Shown here: positions 50,123-60,000 of the stretch, in pieces
Numbering within the stretch: position 1 is the first letter of the stretch
How the letters are laid out: the number at the start of each line of letters is the position of its first letter
NCBI GenBank assembly: GCA_017427265.1
Contig: JAFRTG010000029.1
Span: forward strand, 1 to 64,000
From: Oscillospiraceae bacterium
Lineage (GTDB): Bacteria; Bacillota; Clostridia; Oscillospirales; Ruminococcaceae
DNA length: 64,000 nucleotides
Reading direction: 5' to 3'
Position numbers and translations under genes: made by a program
Notes under the pieces: generated by a model
The model's database searches: none
The model's input: only the letters and a program-made list of their open reading frames with translations
Told to the model about the DNA's origin: nothing

Positions 50123-51814
50123 ATGAAAACCCTGCTCAAAAACGGAACCGTGCTCAATGTATTCACAGGTGAGCTGCTGCGTGAAAATGTCCTGATGGGG
50201 GACGGCATCATCCTCGGTGTCGGAGATTATACCGACAGTGATGCGGATACTGTCCGCGATGTGAGCGGCTGTATTCTCTGCCCCGGCCTGATCGACGGCC
50301 ATATTCACATTGAGAGCACCATGCTGACACCGGCGGAGCTGGCCCGTGCTGCGCTGCCGCACGGAACGACTGCCATCGTCGCGGATCCGCATGAGATTGC
50401 CAATGTCTGCGGGACAACCGGCATTGATTTTATGCTGGAAATGAGCGGAAATCTGCCGCTCCGTGTGTATCTGACGGCGCCCTCCTGCGTGCCGGCCATG
50501 CCGCTGGACGAATCCGGCGCAGAGCTGCGTGCGGCCGATCTGGCGCCGTATCTCCGGAACCCGCGTGTTCCGGGTCTTGCCGAGATGATGAATTATCCCG
50601 GCGTGCTGGCCGGTGCGGATTTTGTCATGGAAAAGCTGCACGCTGCAAAGGAGGCCGGAAAGGTCATCGACGGCCATGCGCCGCTGCTGACCGGCCGCGA
50701 CCTTGACCGCTACATTGCCGCAGGAATCCGGAGCGATCACGAATGCTCCTCTGCGGCGGAAGGTCTGGAGCGGATCCGCAAGGGACAGTGGCTCATGATC
50801 CGGCAGGGGACGGCTGCGCGGAATCTTGAGGCGCTGCTGCCGCTGTTTGAGGAGCCGTACTGCCGCCGCTGCCTGCTCGTGACCGATGACAAGCATCCCG
50901 CAGAGCTGCTGCGCGACGGCCATATCGACCACATGATCCGGCTGGCGGTGAAGGCGGGAAAATCCGCAGTCACCTGTATTCGGATGGCGACGCTGCAGGC
51001 CGCACAGTGCTTCGGGCTGCGGGATATCGGTGCGGTTGCACCGGGCTACAGCGCGGATGTGCTCGTGCTGAGCAATCTTGAACGTATGGCCGTGCGGGAT
51101 GTCTACAGCGCTGGCAGACTTGCTGTCGAAAACGGAACATGCCTGCCGTTCGCAGCACCGGATTATCATGCGCCGGAGTGGAAGCCTGTGCTGCATTCGT
51201 TCTGCCTCGACGAGATGAAGCCGGAGGATTTTGCGATTGAACCGCAGGGTCACCGCTGCCGTGTCATCGGCGTGATTCCCGGTCAGCTTCTGACCGAGGA
51301 ACGCATGGAAATGCTCGATTTTACAAAGAACAACGGCATTGACACAGACCGCGATATTCTGGAGCTTGCGGTCATTGAGCGGCACCGCGGAACAGGGCAC
51401 AGAGGCCTTGGCTTTATCAGCGGCATCGGGCTGAAACGCGGTGCGATTGCGGCATCCGTTTCGCATGATGCGCATAATCTCATTGTAATCGGCACCAATC
51501 ATGCGGATATGGCTCTTGCGGCAAACAGGATCCGGACGCTCGGCGGCGGCTGTGCGGCTGCGGTGGACGGCAGAATTCTCAGCGAGCTGCCGCTTCCGAT
51601 TGCCGGACTGATGAGCGATCAGGATGCGGAAACCGTCGCGGAGCAGAACCGTGCGCTGAATGAGGCTGTACGGACGCTCGGTGTCCCGGAGAATATTTCG
51701 CCGTTTATGAACATGGCATTTGTTTCGCTGACCGTGATTCCGGCGATCAAAATGACGACATTCGGCCTTGTCGATGTACAGACGCAGACGATTCTGCCGC
51801 TTTTTTGCGGATGA
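50123..51814 (+). CDS. ade: Adenine deaminase
   Basis: 563 residues. Metal-dependent amidohydrolase converting adenine to hypoxanthine and ammonia in purine salvage. Visible: PGLIDGHIHIESTMLTP (metal-binding His pair), GTTAIVADPHEIANV, VIDGHAPLL, SDHECSS and VTDDKHP, then the C-terminal adenine deaminase domain with GRILSELPLPIAGLMSD. AAAGGAG precedes the ATG. It is followed with a short overlap window by the hydrolase gene. Confidence 0.96.
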   Translation: MKTLLKNGTVLNVFTGELLRENVLMGDGIILGVGDYTDSDADTVRDVSGCILCPGLIDGHIHIESTMLTPAELARAALPHGTTAIVADPHEIANVCGTTGIDFMLEMSGNLPLRVYLTAPSCVPAMPLDESGAELRAADLAPYLRNPRVPGLAEMMNYPGVLAGADFVMEKLHAAKEAGKVIDGHAPLLTGRDLDRYIAAGIRSDHECSSAAEGLERIRKGQWLMIRQGTAARNLEALLPLFEEPYCRRCLLVTDDKHPAELLRDGHIDHMIRLAVKAGKSAVTCIRMATLQAAQCFGLRDIGAVAPGYSADVLVLSNLERMAVRDVYSAGRLAVENGTCLPFAAPDYHAPEWKPVLHSFCLDEMKPEDFAIEPQGHRCRVIGVIPGQLLTEERMEMLDFTKNNGIDTDRDILELAVIERHRGTGHRGLGFISGIGLKRGAIAASVSHDAHNLIVIGTNHADMALAANRIRTLGGGCAAAVDGRILSELPLPIAGLMSDQDAETVAEQNRALNEAVRTLGVPENISPFMNMAFVSLTVIPAIKMTTFGLVDVQTQTILPLFCG

Positions 51815-51831
51815 ATTTTCGGGGTGAATCC

Positions 51832-52917
51832 ATGAAATCTGAAAAATCAAATAGAGTAAAAAAAGTACTTGCAGTCATAGCCTGTATGCTTCTTTCCTTT
51901 CTGGCAATTACATGTTTCGTTCACAGAATTCTGTTATCAAAAGAAAAGCAGATGCTGACCGAAGCAGGGTATTACAATCCTGTTTCGGTCGGGGATTATT
52001 CGCTGAATGTACATGATTTCGGAATTCAAAACGGTAAGCATACATTCGTAGGATTATCGGGCAAAGGCGTATTTGATTACAGTGTCAGAATGGAGCGCCT
52101 CATGGGCGGTCTGGCTGAAGAAAACCGGATCGTAATCGTTGACCGTGCGGGTTATGGACTCAGCGATGATACAAAGGAGCCGCAGACAGTGGAGCGTGTT
52201 GTGGATCACTACCGTACTGCGCTGAAAAATGCCGGTATCGAAGCGCCATACATTCTGCTTCCACATTCGCTGGGCGGTGCTTATGCGACATATTGGGTAA
52301 GTCAGTATCCGGAAGAGATCGAGGGTGTCATTTTTCTTGCCGGAACACAACTCAGCGATAACCCTGATATTGCTTTGGAAGATGGCAGTGCATTTGAGAA
52401 TCGGTTTGCGATTGCGGCAAATCAGATGGGACTGGTAAGACTTGCGAAGTCGTTTCTGTTAAAAACTGTAATCCCCGGTATGAATTATTCGGATGAACAG
52501 CGAAAGTATTCGGAAGCATTGAATCTGCATCATACATTTAATCCTGCTTTTTGCTACGAAGATGAGCATATGAATGAAATCTGCAATACTGCATATCATG
52601 CGATCAAGCCAAATGATGTTCCGAAAGTTTATATTTGTTCAAGTTGGGGATTTCAGTCCGGACAAGAAATAGATGAAATGCTGGCTTGGGATCAGCAGGA
52701 ATGTGAATTCACGGGGCGGAAACAGCCTAAGTTTCCGGCATCCGGGTATGATATGGATATGCTGCAAAAACTCCGTGATACCGAATTGCAGCCCTATCTT
52801 GACAAAATGGGAAACTGTGAGCTGGTGCTGCTGCCGGGGATACACTGTATTTATGACCAGCGTCCGGATGATGTTGCAGATGTCATCAGCGGTTTTCTTG
52901 ACAGAATTGAGGAATAA
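51832..52917 (+). CDS. Membrane-anchored alpha/beta hydrolase
   Basis: 361 residues. One N-terminal membrane segment (about 10-30) is followed by an alpha/beta-hydrolase fold. VDRAGYGLS is the strand before the nucleophile helix, and LPHSLGGAYA holds the serine nucleophile elbow. A late IHCIYDQRPDD likely carries the catalytic His. ATG 51832 is chosen with GGGGTG 6 bases upstream. Its base composition is more AT-rich than its neighbours, which may indicate later acquisition. Substrate unknown. Confidence 0.8.
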   Translation: MKSEKSNRVKKVLAVIACMLLSFLAITCFVHRILLSKEKQMLTEAGYYNPVSVGDYSLNVHDFGIQNGKHTFVGLSGKGVFDYSVRMERLMGGLAEENRIVIVDRAGYGLSDDTKEPQTVERVVDHYRTALKNAGIEAPYILLPHSLGGAYATYWVSQYPEEIEGVIFLAGTQLSDNPDIALEDGSAFENRFAIAANQMGLVRLAKSFLLKTVIPGMNYSDEQRKYSEALNLHHTFNPAFCYEDEHMNEICNTAYHAIKPNDVPKVYICSSWGFQSGQEIDEMLAWDQQECEFTGRKQPKFPASGYDMDMLQKLRDTELQPYLDKMGNCELVLLPGIHCIYDQRPDDVADVISGFLDRIEE

Positions 52918-52959
52918 CCAGCCCGGTTGATCTTGATTGCTCCAAAAAACAATAAAACA

Positions 52960-53000
52960 ATGCCCCGAAGCATTTTTGATTGCTTCGGGGCATAATTTCT
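52960..53000. terminator. Bidirectional hairpin terminator
   Basis: ATGCCCCGAAGCA (52960-52972) pairs with TGCTTCGGGGCAT (52981-52993). It sits between converging genes. Confidence 0.75.
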
Positions 53001-53029
53001 ATATGAGCATCACGGCAAAGCATACCGGA

Positions 53030-53539
53030 TCAGTCATCAGACGGCAGCGCGGTCGTCCGGCCGGTGCGGGGATCAAGCAGATATTCTGTCCAGACAGCCG
53101 GGTACGGATCCTGACAGCAGCTGAGCACGATGTTTCCGTCTGCATCATGCTCATGGAAAAGGACGCCGTCGCAGGCAATCGCCGGGGTCTCCCAGCGGCG
53201 CTGCAGCTGCGCATCCAGCGCAAAAACCTGCGATTCCGTTGCGCACAGCAGAAAGTCATCTGTCGGAAGAAACCGGCAGAGATACCCGTACCGGATTTCC
53301 ATTTGCGTGTGTGATAACGTATCAAGCTGAATGACATGAATATGCCGGTCATCTGCAAGAAACAGCATATCGTTCCAGATGCAGGCGGGCAGACACGTCT
53401 GGTGGAATGTACAGTCGGTCTCGGCGGTCAGATACGGTTCGCCGCTTTTTGTGACACAATAGGTCCGTCCGCTGCCGAAGCTGAGCCGGTTCGGCGCCGG
53501 TTCGGCGAACAGCTCCTCTGCAAGCTGAAAGATATCCAT
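53030..53539 (-). CDS. Hypothetical protein
   Basis: 169 residues, soluble, rich in beta strands with regularly spaced segments (LFLADDRHIHVIQLD, FLLCATESQVFALDA) that resemble beta-propeller or WD-like blades. No family recognised. AGGCGG precedes the ATG; no clear promoter seen. Confidence 0.6.
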   Translation of the reverse strand: MDIFQLAEELFAEPAPNRLSFGSGRTYCVTKSGEPYLTAETDCTFHQTCLPACIWNDMLFLADDRHIHVIQLDTLSHTQMEIRYGYLCRFLPTDDFLLCATESQVFALDAQLQRRWETPAIACDGVLFHEHDADGNIVLSCCQDPYPAVWTEYLLDPRTGRTTALPSDD

Positions 53540-53570
53540 GGAATCCGCCTCCTCAGTTCGCAGATAATAG

Positions 53571-53600
53571 AAAAAGCCCGCTCCAATCAGAGCAGGCTTT
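53571..53600 (-). terminator. Terminator of the tRNA gene
   Basis: Minus strand: AAAGCCTGCTC pairs with GAGCGGGCTTT, followed by TT, directly beyond the tRNA 3' end. Confidence 0.8.
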
Positions 53601-53603
53601 GAA

Positions 53604-53677
53604 TGCGCCGGAAGGGATTCGAACCCCCGACCTACTGGTTCGTAGCCAGTTACTCTATCCAGCTGAGCTACCGGCGC
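53604..53677 (-). tRNA. tRNA-Arg(ACG)
   Basis: Complete cloverleaf on the minus strand: acceptor GCGCCGG/CCGGCGC with discriminator A, D-arm AGCTCAGCTGGATAGAG, anticodon stem ACTGG/CCAGT with loop CTACGAA (anticodon ACG, read as ICG), T-arm GTCGGGGGTTCGAATCCC-like. CCA is not encoded. It decodes CGU/CGC/CGA. Confidence 0.97.
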
Positions 53678-53703
53678 ATCTGACGTTTTCCGTCAACTCT
53701 GAT

Positions 53704-53732
53704 ATTATATCATATCCCGGAAAAAAAGTCAA
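53704..53732 (-). promoter_or_regulatory. Promoter of tRNA-Arg
   Basis: Minus strand: TTGACT (53732-53727), 17-base spacer, TATAAT (53709-53704). Confidence 0.8.
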
Positions 53733-54125
53733 GCCCTTTTTCTGAAAAAAATGATTCTTTCCGATATTTGACAGCATGTTCGGATTATTTATGCTTTTTT
53801 CAGGGAAACATGTGCATTTTGCTTGAGGAGTGCAAGAGCGGTAACAGAAAACCGCAATAATTGTTAGATATAACACAATCTCTGGTTAGCCTGAACGCCG
53901 TATTCGGTCTATAATGAAAATGAGCGGTGCTGCAAACTGTATGCAGAAGAAAAATCCGGAACACAGGGGGCTTCGGGGGCTTTTTTTTACAGATTATATA
54001 AGAGAAAGATATACATGGCCGTTTCCTGTTTCCACTGAAAATGCGGACGCTGCAGCACTGCCGATCTTTTTTGCCGCAGTACGGTATAAAACGCAGACTA
54101 CACAGAGAAAAAAGGAGGATGAACC
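53733..54125. other. Intergenic region upstream of the esterase gene
   Basis: No gene is supported. A TATAAT at 53910-53915 is a possible -10 for the esterase gene, but no good -35 lies 17 bases upstream. The esterase ribosome binding site AAAGGAGG lies at the end of this stretch. Confidence 0.4.
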
Positions 54126-55310
54126 ATGTTCACCAGAAAAAACAGTTCCAGCCACCCGCTTCTGAAAATCGGGACTGCCTTTGCGATGCTTGCAGCCCTG
54201 GTTTCGCCGTTTGCACTGTCTTCGCTTTCGCCGGAGACCGCTTCCGCCGCCGGAGATACGGTCAAGATCATGCCGGTCGGTGATTCGATCACCTTCGGTT
54301 ATGGCGATGACGGCGGATACAGAAAGTATCTCGATGTCAATCTCAAGGAGAAGAACATCAGCTTTGACATGGTCGGCCCGGAGGGCCCTGCCACTGCCTC
54401 CTTCAATTACAACGGACGGCAGGTCACCTATGACAACAATCACGCCGGCTACAGCGGCTTCCAGATCAAGGAAGAACCGAGCTGGGCACAGCAGCAGGGT
54501 ACGACCGGCAGTCTGTACAACAAGCTGAAGAGCAACAATGCGGTCAAGAGCTGTCAGCCGGATATCATTCTGCTTATCATCGGCACGAACGATATGACCG
54601 CGAACCGCTCGATGGATGCCTGCTCAAAGGATCTGCACGATCTGGTTGACTACATGCTCGCGGATATGCCTGCGGACGGCATGATCTTCATGGGTTCGAT
54701 CCCGGAGTTCACTGCTTACGGCGGAAATGCGCAGCGGATCGCAAACTATAACAGCACCGTGAAGAGCGTGGCTGAGGATTATCAGAGCAAGGGCAAGAAT
54801 GTGCAGTTTGCCGATGTGCACGGCTGTCTGAACGGCACCGCCGATCTCGGATTTGATAATCTCCACCCGAACGGCACCGGCTACCAGAAGATCGGCAAGT
54901 TCTGGTCGGAGGTCATTGAGGATTACCTCAAGAACAGCACGCCGCAGACCACGACTGTAACCACGACCACCACCACCACGACCGAAACGACGACTACCAC
55001 GACGACAACCACCACAACAACGACGACAACGACAACCACCACAACAACCGAAACCACGACGACAACCACGACCACCACCACGACGGTGACGACGGCGCTG
55101 CAGCCGACCAAGCGCGGCGATGCAAACCGCGATGAGCTCGTGGACGTCGGCGACTGTGTGCTGATTCTCCGGTTCTATTCCGGTGACACGACCGCAAGCA
55201 TCGACAGCATCGGCAAGCTGAACGCGGATGTCAATGATGACGGCAATGTGACGGATTCGGATGCAGACCGCATTCTGAAGTATGTTGCACGTCTCATTGA
55301 AAAGCTGTAA
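54126..55310 (+). CDS. Secreted SGNH/CE3-like esterase with Thr-rich linker and dockerin
   Basis: 394 residues. A signal peptide (about 1-41, ending ASAA) leads to an SGNH domain (about 45-270) with block I MPVGDSITFG (Ser nucleophile), block III IGTNDM and block V DNLHPNG (Asp/His). This matches carbohydrate esterase family 3, mostly acetylxylan esterases. A nearly pure threonine linker of about 45 residues (about 278-325) joins a type I dockerin (about 330-392) with loops GDANRDELVDVGD and ADVNDDGNVTDSD. Deacetylates plant polysaccharides as part of a cellulosome (inference). Confidence 0.92.
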   Translation: MFTRKNSSSHPLLKIGTAFAMLAALVSPFALSSLSPETASAAGDTVKIMPVGDSITFGYGDDGGYRKYLDVNLKEKNISFDMVGPEGPATASFNYNGRQVTYDNNHAGYSGFQIKEEPSWAQQQGTTGSLYNKLKSNNAVKSCQPDIILLIIGTNDMTANRSMDACSKDLHDLVDYMLADMPADGMIFMGSIPEFTAYGGNAQRIANYNSTVKSVAEDYQSKGKNVQFADVHGCLNGTADLGFDNLHPNGTGYQKIGKFWSEVIEDYLKNSTPQTTTVTTTTTTTTETTTTTTTTTTTTTTTTTTTTTETTTTTTTTTTTVTTALQPTKRGDANRDELVDVGDCVLILRFYSGDTTASIDSIGKLNADVNDDGNVTDSDADRILKYVARLIEKL

Positions 55311-55344
55311 CGCATTGTGCAGCATTGTAATAAACTCTGTTTCT

Positions 55345-55382
55345 GAGTCCGGCGGGCGGTATGCCCTGCCGGGCTCTGTTTC
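55345..55382 (+). terminator. Terminator of the esterase gene
   Basis: GAGTCCGGCGGGC pairs with GCCCTGCCGGGCTC, followed by TGTTT. Confidence 0.75.
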
Positions 55383-55406
55383 TGTGCGGAAACGGGCAGG
55401 GAATGA

Positions 55407-55435
55407 TTGACAAATCCATTGCTTTGCTGTATAAT
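55407..55435 (+). promoter_or_regulatory. Promoter of the FtsK/HerA operon
   Basis: TTGACA (55407-55412), 17-base spacer, TATAAT (55430-55435): a full consensus promoter in front of the five-gene operon. Confidence 0.88.
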
Positions 55436-55496
55436 AATACTATCTGTGCGAATGCAGAGATAAGTCTGAAAAGGATGTAAAAAGGAGTATGCAGTT

Positions 55497-55979
55497 ATGA
55501 TGATTCTGCTGACCATTCTGATCTGGGCCGCAGTCGGTACTTCCGCCGGTGCGGGACTCTGTCTGCTGGCGGTCAAGGGATTTCCGTCCCTCAATGCCGA
55601 CATGAGCATGATGAAGTATTTCCTGCTCTGGGGACTTGCCGCCGGGCTGATTTTTGCCGTTTACCGGATTGCACTTCGGATCAAGCGCAGCAAGCAGATG
55701 GGCATTCTGCTGATGCGGAATGACGCGGCGGACGCCGGCGCCGGGCAGCGCATGACGAACGCGATTGCAAAGGCTGAACTTGTCGCAAAGACAGCCCGTG
55801 CCAATGCGGACGGTTCCGATTCGCTGACGCCGTTCCCGGAATCCGGGGCACAGGCTTCGGCACAGATGAAGCAGATTCTGTCTGTGCTTGCTGACAATGC
55901 CGCCAAGCGTTCTGCACTGGAACTGCTTTGCGAAGATCTGGCCGGCTATGAACAGACTACAGGAGGAGATGCAGAATGA
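55497..55979 (+). CDS. Two-TM membrane protein of the FtsK/HerA operon
   Basis: 160 residues with membrane segments at about 3-26 and 38-60, then a helical cytosolic part (RMTNAIAKAELVAKTARANA). AAGGAG is 9 bases before ATG 55497. It overlaps the next gene by 4 bases (ATGA). No family recognised. Because the neighbouring ATPases have no membrane segments, this protein is the only candidate membrane anchor of the set (inference). Confidence 0.7.
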   Translation: MMILLTILIWAAVGTSAGAGLCLLAVKGFPSLNADMSMMKYFLLWGLAAGLIFAVYRIALRIKRSKQMGILLMRNDAADAGAGQRMTNAIAKAELVAKTARANADGSDSLTPFPESGAQASAQMKQILSVLADNAAKRSALELLCEDLAGYEQTTGGDAE

Positions 55980-57028
55980 AATATCTGAAATGTGCAGCCT
56001 GCGGAAAAGCACAGCCTGTCATGACACATTGTATCTACTGCGGTGAAAAGGCCGGGAATGAACAGGTCGAAGAGGTTGCAGTTCATCCGAATGCTGCTGC
56101 GCGGCTGCAGGAGGCCGAGCAGGCCGTCCGCGACGGCGAGTTCAAAAAGGCTCTGGAGCTGACGTCTGAGCTGACTGCCCAGCTGCCGGATTCGGCAACT
56201 GTATTCTGGCTCCGGCTGCTTGCGGGAAATCGCTGCAAAAATGCCGGCGATCTGATTATTCACGGCGTTTCCGAGGAAACCGATCCCGATTTTGCAAGTG
56301 CGGCTGCACATGCAAAGGGGCTTGAGCTTGCTTCGCTGCGGCAGGTCGCGGAGACCTCGAAGGCGATTCAGAAAAAGCTGATTGAGGCGCTGCGCAGGAC
56401 GGAATATAAGGCACTGCGCAAGGCCAATGTGTATGCGCTGCGGGATGAGGCACAGATGCGGACAGAGGCCTGCAAAAAGGAAATCTTTGCGTGCTGGGAA
56501 AAGCTCCGCAGAACTGAGGATGAGCTGTGTGCACTCGATCTGAACGGTACGCTGCTGGTCTACAGCGAGCGTGATGCCGTCAATACCGCAAACCGGAAGA
56601 TTCAGCAGGAGAAAAGCGCACTCAGCCCCGGCGGCGGCCTTTCTGAAAAGGATGCGGCTGCGCTGGATTTCCGGCTCGGCGCATTGCTGTATCAGTCCGA
56701 AAACGCGGAAGCACAGGTGAAGGCGATGGAGGATTCCCATCCGTGGACGGCAAAGCAGAGAACGCTGACAGAGCAGCGCGACCGTGCTGCGGAAAACTGC
56801 CGCGATGCGCTTGCGCGTCTGGAAGCGCTGAACCGCGAAATCGCAGAGAGAACAAACCGGATTGCCGATAAAAACAACACATTCCGTGAGGCGATTCTGT
56901 TTGCGGAGGGAATGCGTTTCTTCCCGGGCTGCACGGCACTCGGTGTCGATGCATTTCAGGAGGTGCTTGCATCGGCCGGCATTGCGGGCGGATGTGTTAT
57001 TCACGGAAAGAAGGAGGGAGAAGCGTGA
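55976..57028 (+). CDS. Zinc-ribbon coiled-coil protein
   Basis: 350 residues. The N-terminal zinc ribbon has cysteines C6, C9, C19 and C22 (CAAC, CIYC). A TPR-like region (about 40-90, RLQEAEQAVRDGEFKKALEL) and long coiled coils (about 120-320) follow. It overlaps both neighbours by 4 bases. Likely an adaptor or scaffold for the ATPases (inference). Confidence 0.7.
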   Translation: MKYLKCAACGKAQPVMTHCIYCGEKAGNEQVEEVAVHPNAAARLQEAEQAVRDGEFKKALELTSELTAQLPDSATVFWLRLLAGNRCKNAGDLIIHGVSEETDPDFASAAAHAKGLELASLRQVAETSKAIQKKLIEALRRTEYKALRKANVYALRDEAQMRTEACKKEIFACWEKLRRTEDELCALDLNGTLLVYSERDAVNTANRKIQQEKSALSPGGGLSEKDAAALDFRLGALLYQSENAEAQVKAMEDSHPWTAKQRTLTEQRDRAAENCRDALARLEALNREIAERTNRIADKNNTFREAILFAEGMRFFPGCTALGVDAFQEVLASAGIAGGCVIHGKKEGEA

Positions 57029-60000
57029 AATCATATTTGAATACAGAGCAGTTTGCAAGACTTCTTGACAGCCTGCTCACACTGGATCAGCAGACCGTTC
57101 GCGCAGCTTCTGACCGTGAAGCGAAAATCCGTGCCGTCCAGAACGCGGAGCAGACCGACGAGGGAAGAATCCGTTCGTTCAGCAGTGAATGGACGGAAGG
57201 CACCGCGCGGCGCACGGCGGATCTGCAGCGTGCATTCCGCGGAAAAATGGATCAGATCCGCTCCGATACCATTCAGGGCAACCGAGATGCATATCAGAAG
57301 CTGAACCGCTGCATCTGTGCCATCGCTGAGGCAGATGCGGTGGATGCCCAGTTCGAGGGGCAGAAATTCTATCAGTCCAACAGTGAGAAAAAGGCCGAGG
57401 AGACCGTTTCTTCGGATCAGCTGACCGGCGAGCAGCCGCTGCCCTTTGCGGCGCGTGTCGCATCGGTGATTGCAGCGTTTTCCGCAGAGAAAAAGCGTGC
57501 AGCTGCATCGGAATCCGGAAAGCTCGGTGCCCTTGTCCGCGGTGTCAGAAGAACTGCCAGAGAGGAAATCGCCAGACAGCGCGGCGTGCTCTCCTCGGTT
57601 CCGGAAGCCATTACGCCGCTGCTCGATGCTGCCGAATCTCAGGCGGCGCAGGATGCACAGGCGGAATGGGCGCGCACGGCTGCCGATCTGGATCGCTTCC
57701 GCGGACAGCTCTGCGAGCAGCGGCGTCAGGACCGCGCCAAGCGCGAGGCGGACCGCAAGACGATGCGGCAGCTGCAGAGCCCTGCACTGAAAAAGACCGA
57801 GCGCAGTATTCTGCAGGATTTTCCGCCGGCCGAAATGTGCCGGGAGCTTACCGGCGTCGCAGCAGCGGAGCCTGCCTTTGATGCCTATACATGCTCCGAT
57901 AAAATGCCGCAGAGCTCGCATGTCGGTACGCTGAAGGTGCCGTTCAGCAAGCTGAAGTTCAGTCAGGATACGATGGCGTTTCTGGAAAAGCATTATCCGT
58001 TCCTGCTGAGCAAAAACTATCTGCTTCTCCCGGTCGCAGTGCAGTTCAGCCGCGATTTCAATACGCTGTTCCGCTATGATATGCAAACGCGGAAGCAGGC
58101 GGTTGCAGATGCCTGCGCGATCGGTCTGCAGCTGTTTATGACGGTTCCGGCCGGCAAAATCCGGTTTACCTTTATTGACCCGCTGGAGCTGGGCGCCAGC
58201 TTTGCCATGTTCGGCCAGCTGGTCGATACCGATGACCGGACAAGCGAGGTTATCAACGGAAAGATCTGGTCTGATCCGAAAGATATTGAGGACAAGCTGC
58301 ATATTCTGACGAATCACATCTCCAATGTGACGCAGCGCTGCCTGCAGGGCAAATATGACAATATTTATCAGTATAATCAGGTCGCGGAGCAGAATGCAGA
58401 GCCCTATCAGGTGCTGATGCTGATGGACTATCCCGCAGGCCTGAGCGAGCGTTCGCTCAAGCTGCTGGAGCAGATTGTGGCTTCCGGCCCGAAATGCGGC
58501 GTCTTTACGGTGATTTACCGCAACGAAAGCCAGTTCCGCAAGCTGCCTGAGAAGCTGCATCCGCTGATTTCCAATATTGAGACGGATTTCACCGCGTATA
58601 ATTACAACGCGGAGAGCAGAACCGTTTCCTGCGCCGGCATCCGCGATCAGAGACTCTCTGAGCTGATTCGCTGGGAGCCCGCCGATGCGCCTTCTGAGCA
58701 GCAGCGCGCAGACATCATTCCGGTGCTGAAAAAGGGGCTTAAAAACGCCGACAAGGTCGAGATCGGCATCGAAAAGGTGCAGGGTGCAGATGTGAACAAT
58801 TCGACCAAGAACGGCATCCGCATCCCGATCGGTGTGCACGGCGCCAATGAGCAGCAGTATCTGACGCTCGGCACCGGCGGCAGCCATCATGCGCTGATTG
58901 CAGGCGTGGCCGGTTCCGGCAAATCCAGCCTGCTCCACACGATCATCATGCAGACGCTCCGGCAGTATTCGCCGGATGAAGTCTCGATCTATCTGGTAGA
59001 CTTCAAGCGCGGCGTTGAGTTCAAGATCTATGCGGATTTTGTGCTTCCGGCGTTCCGTGTGGTCGCCATCGAGAGCGAGCGCGAATTCGGCTACAACATT
59101 CTCGAAGCACTTGAGCGCGAGCAGAAGATCCGTGCCGACCTGTTCAAGCGTGCGCATGTCGATAAGATCGAGGAATACCGCACCGAAACCGGCAAGCCGA
59201 TGCCGCGCATTCTCGTCATTATGGATGAGTTCCAGGAGCTGTTCTCCGGCGACAACGACGATTTTTCCAGAAAATCTGCCATGATGCTGGAGCGCATCGT
59301 CCGGCAGGGACGCGCCTTCGGCGTGCATCTGATTCTGTCGTCGCAGAGCTATTCCAATATCCGCGGTGTTGACCGCTCCGTCTACGATCAGATGGCAGTG
59401 CGCATTGTGCTCAAATGCTCAAATGCAGACGCCGATCTGCTGCTCGAAAACGGCAGCAGCGAGGTCGATCAGATTTCGATTGACGATCCGGGCAGAGCCG
59501 TTTACAACTCAGAGGCGGGCAACAAGGAATACAACAGCCATTTCCGCGTGGCGTACATCAAGCCGGAAAAGCATAAGGATCTGCTCGGCGAGGTCAGCAG
59601 AGAAACCGCATCCTTTGCGGATGACCGGCATCAGACGCGCATTCTGCTCTCCAATATCGAGGATAACCGCTACAGCTTCTTCAACCGCTTTATCGCCGGC
59701 GAGACCGATGAACATACCGCGGAGGGCAAGCTGTATCTCGGCGAGCCGCTCAGCATCGCAAATGATATGGACATCTGCTTTACCCGTTCGGAGTATTCCA
59801 ATCTGCTCATGCTCGGCAGCGATACCGACAAGGCCAGAAGCATGGCTGCATTTGCACTGCTCAGCCTCTGTGCGGATTATTACGCCTGTCACGGCGCTGC
59901 ACCCGCAAAGCCGCTGATCCGGTTCTTCAACTGCAAGCCGCTGCATGACAGCTATTTCAAGGATATTCCGAAGCTGATTGCAGAACGTCTGCCTGCATAT

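Noticed and set aside
54960..55085. Regular repeats suggesting a tandem DNA array
   Set aside because: They are in-frame ACN threonine codons of the esterase linker and not an independent element.
57031..59328. A 765-codon frame antisense to the FtsK-like gene
   Set aside because: Shadow of a coding strand that holds clear Walker motifs.
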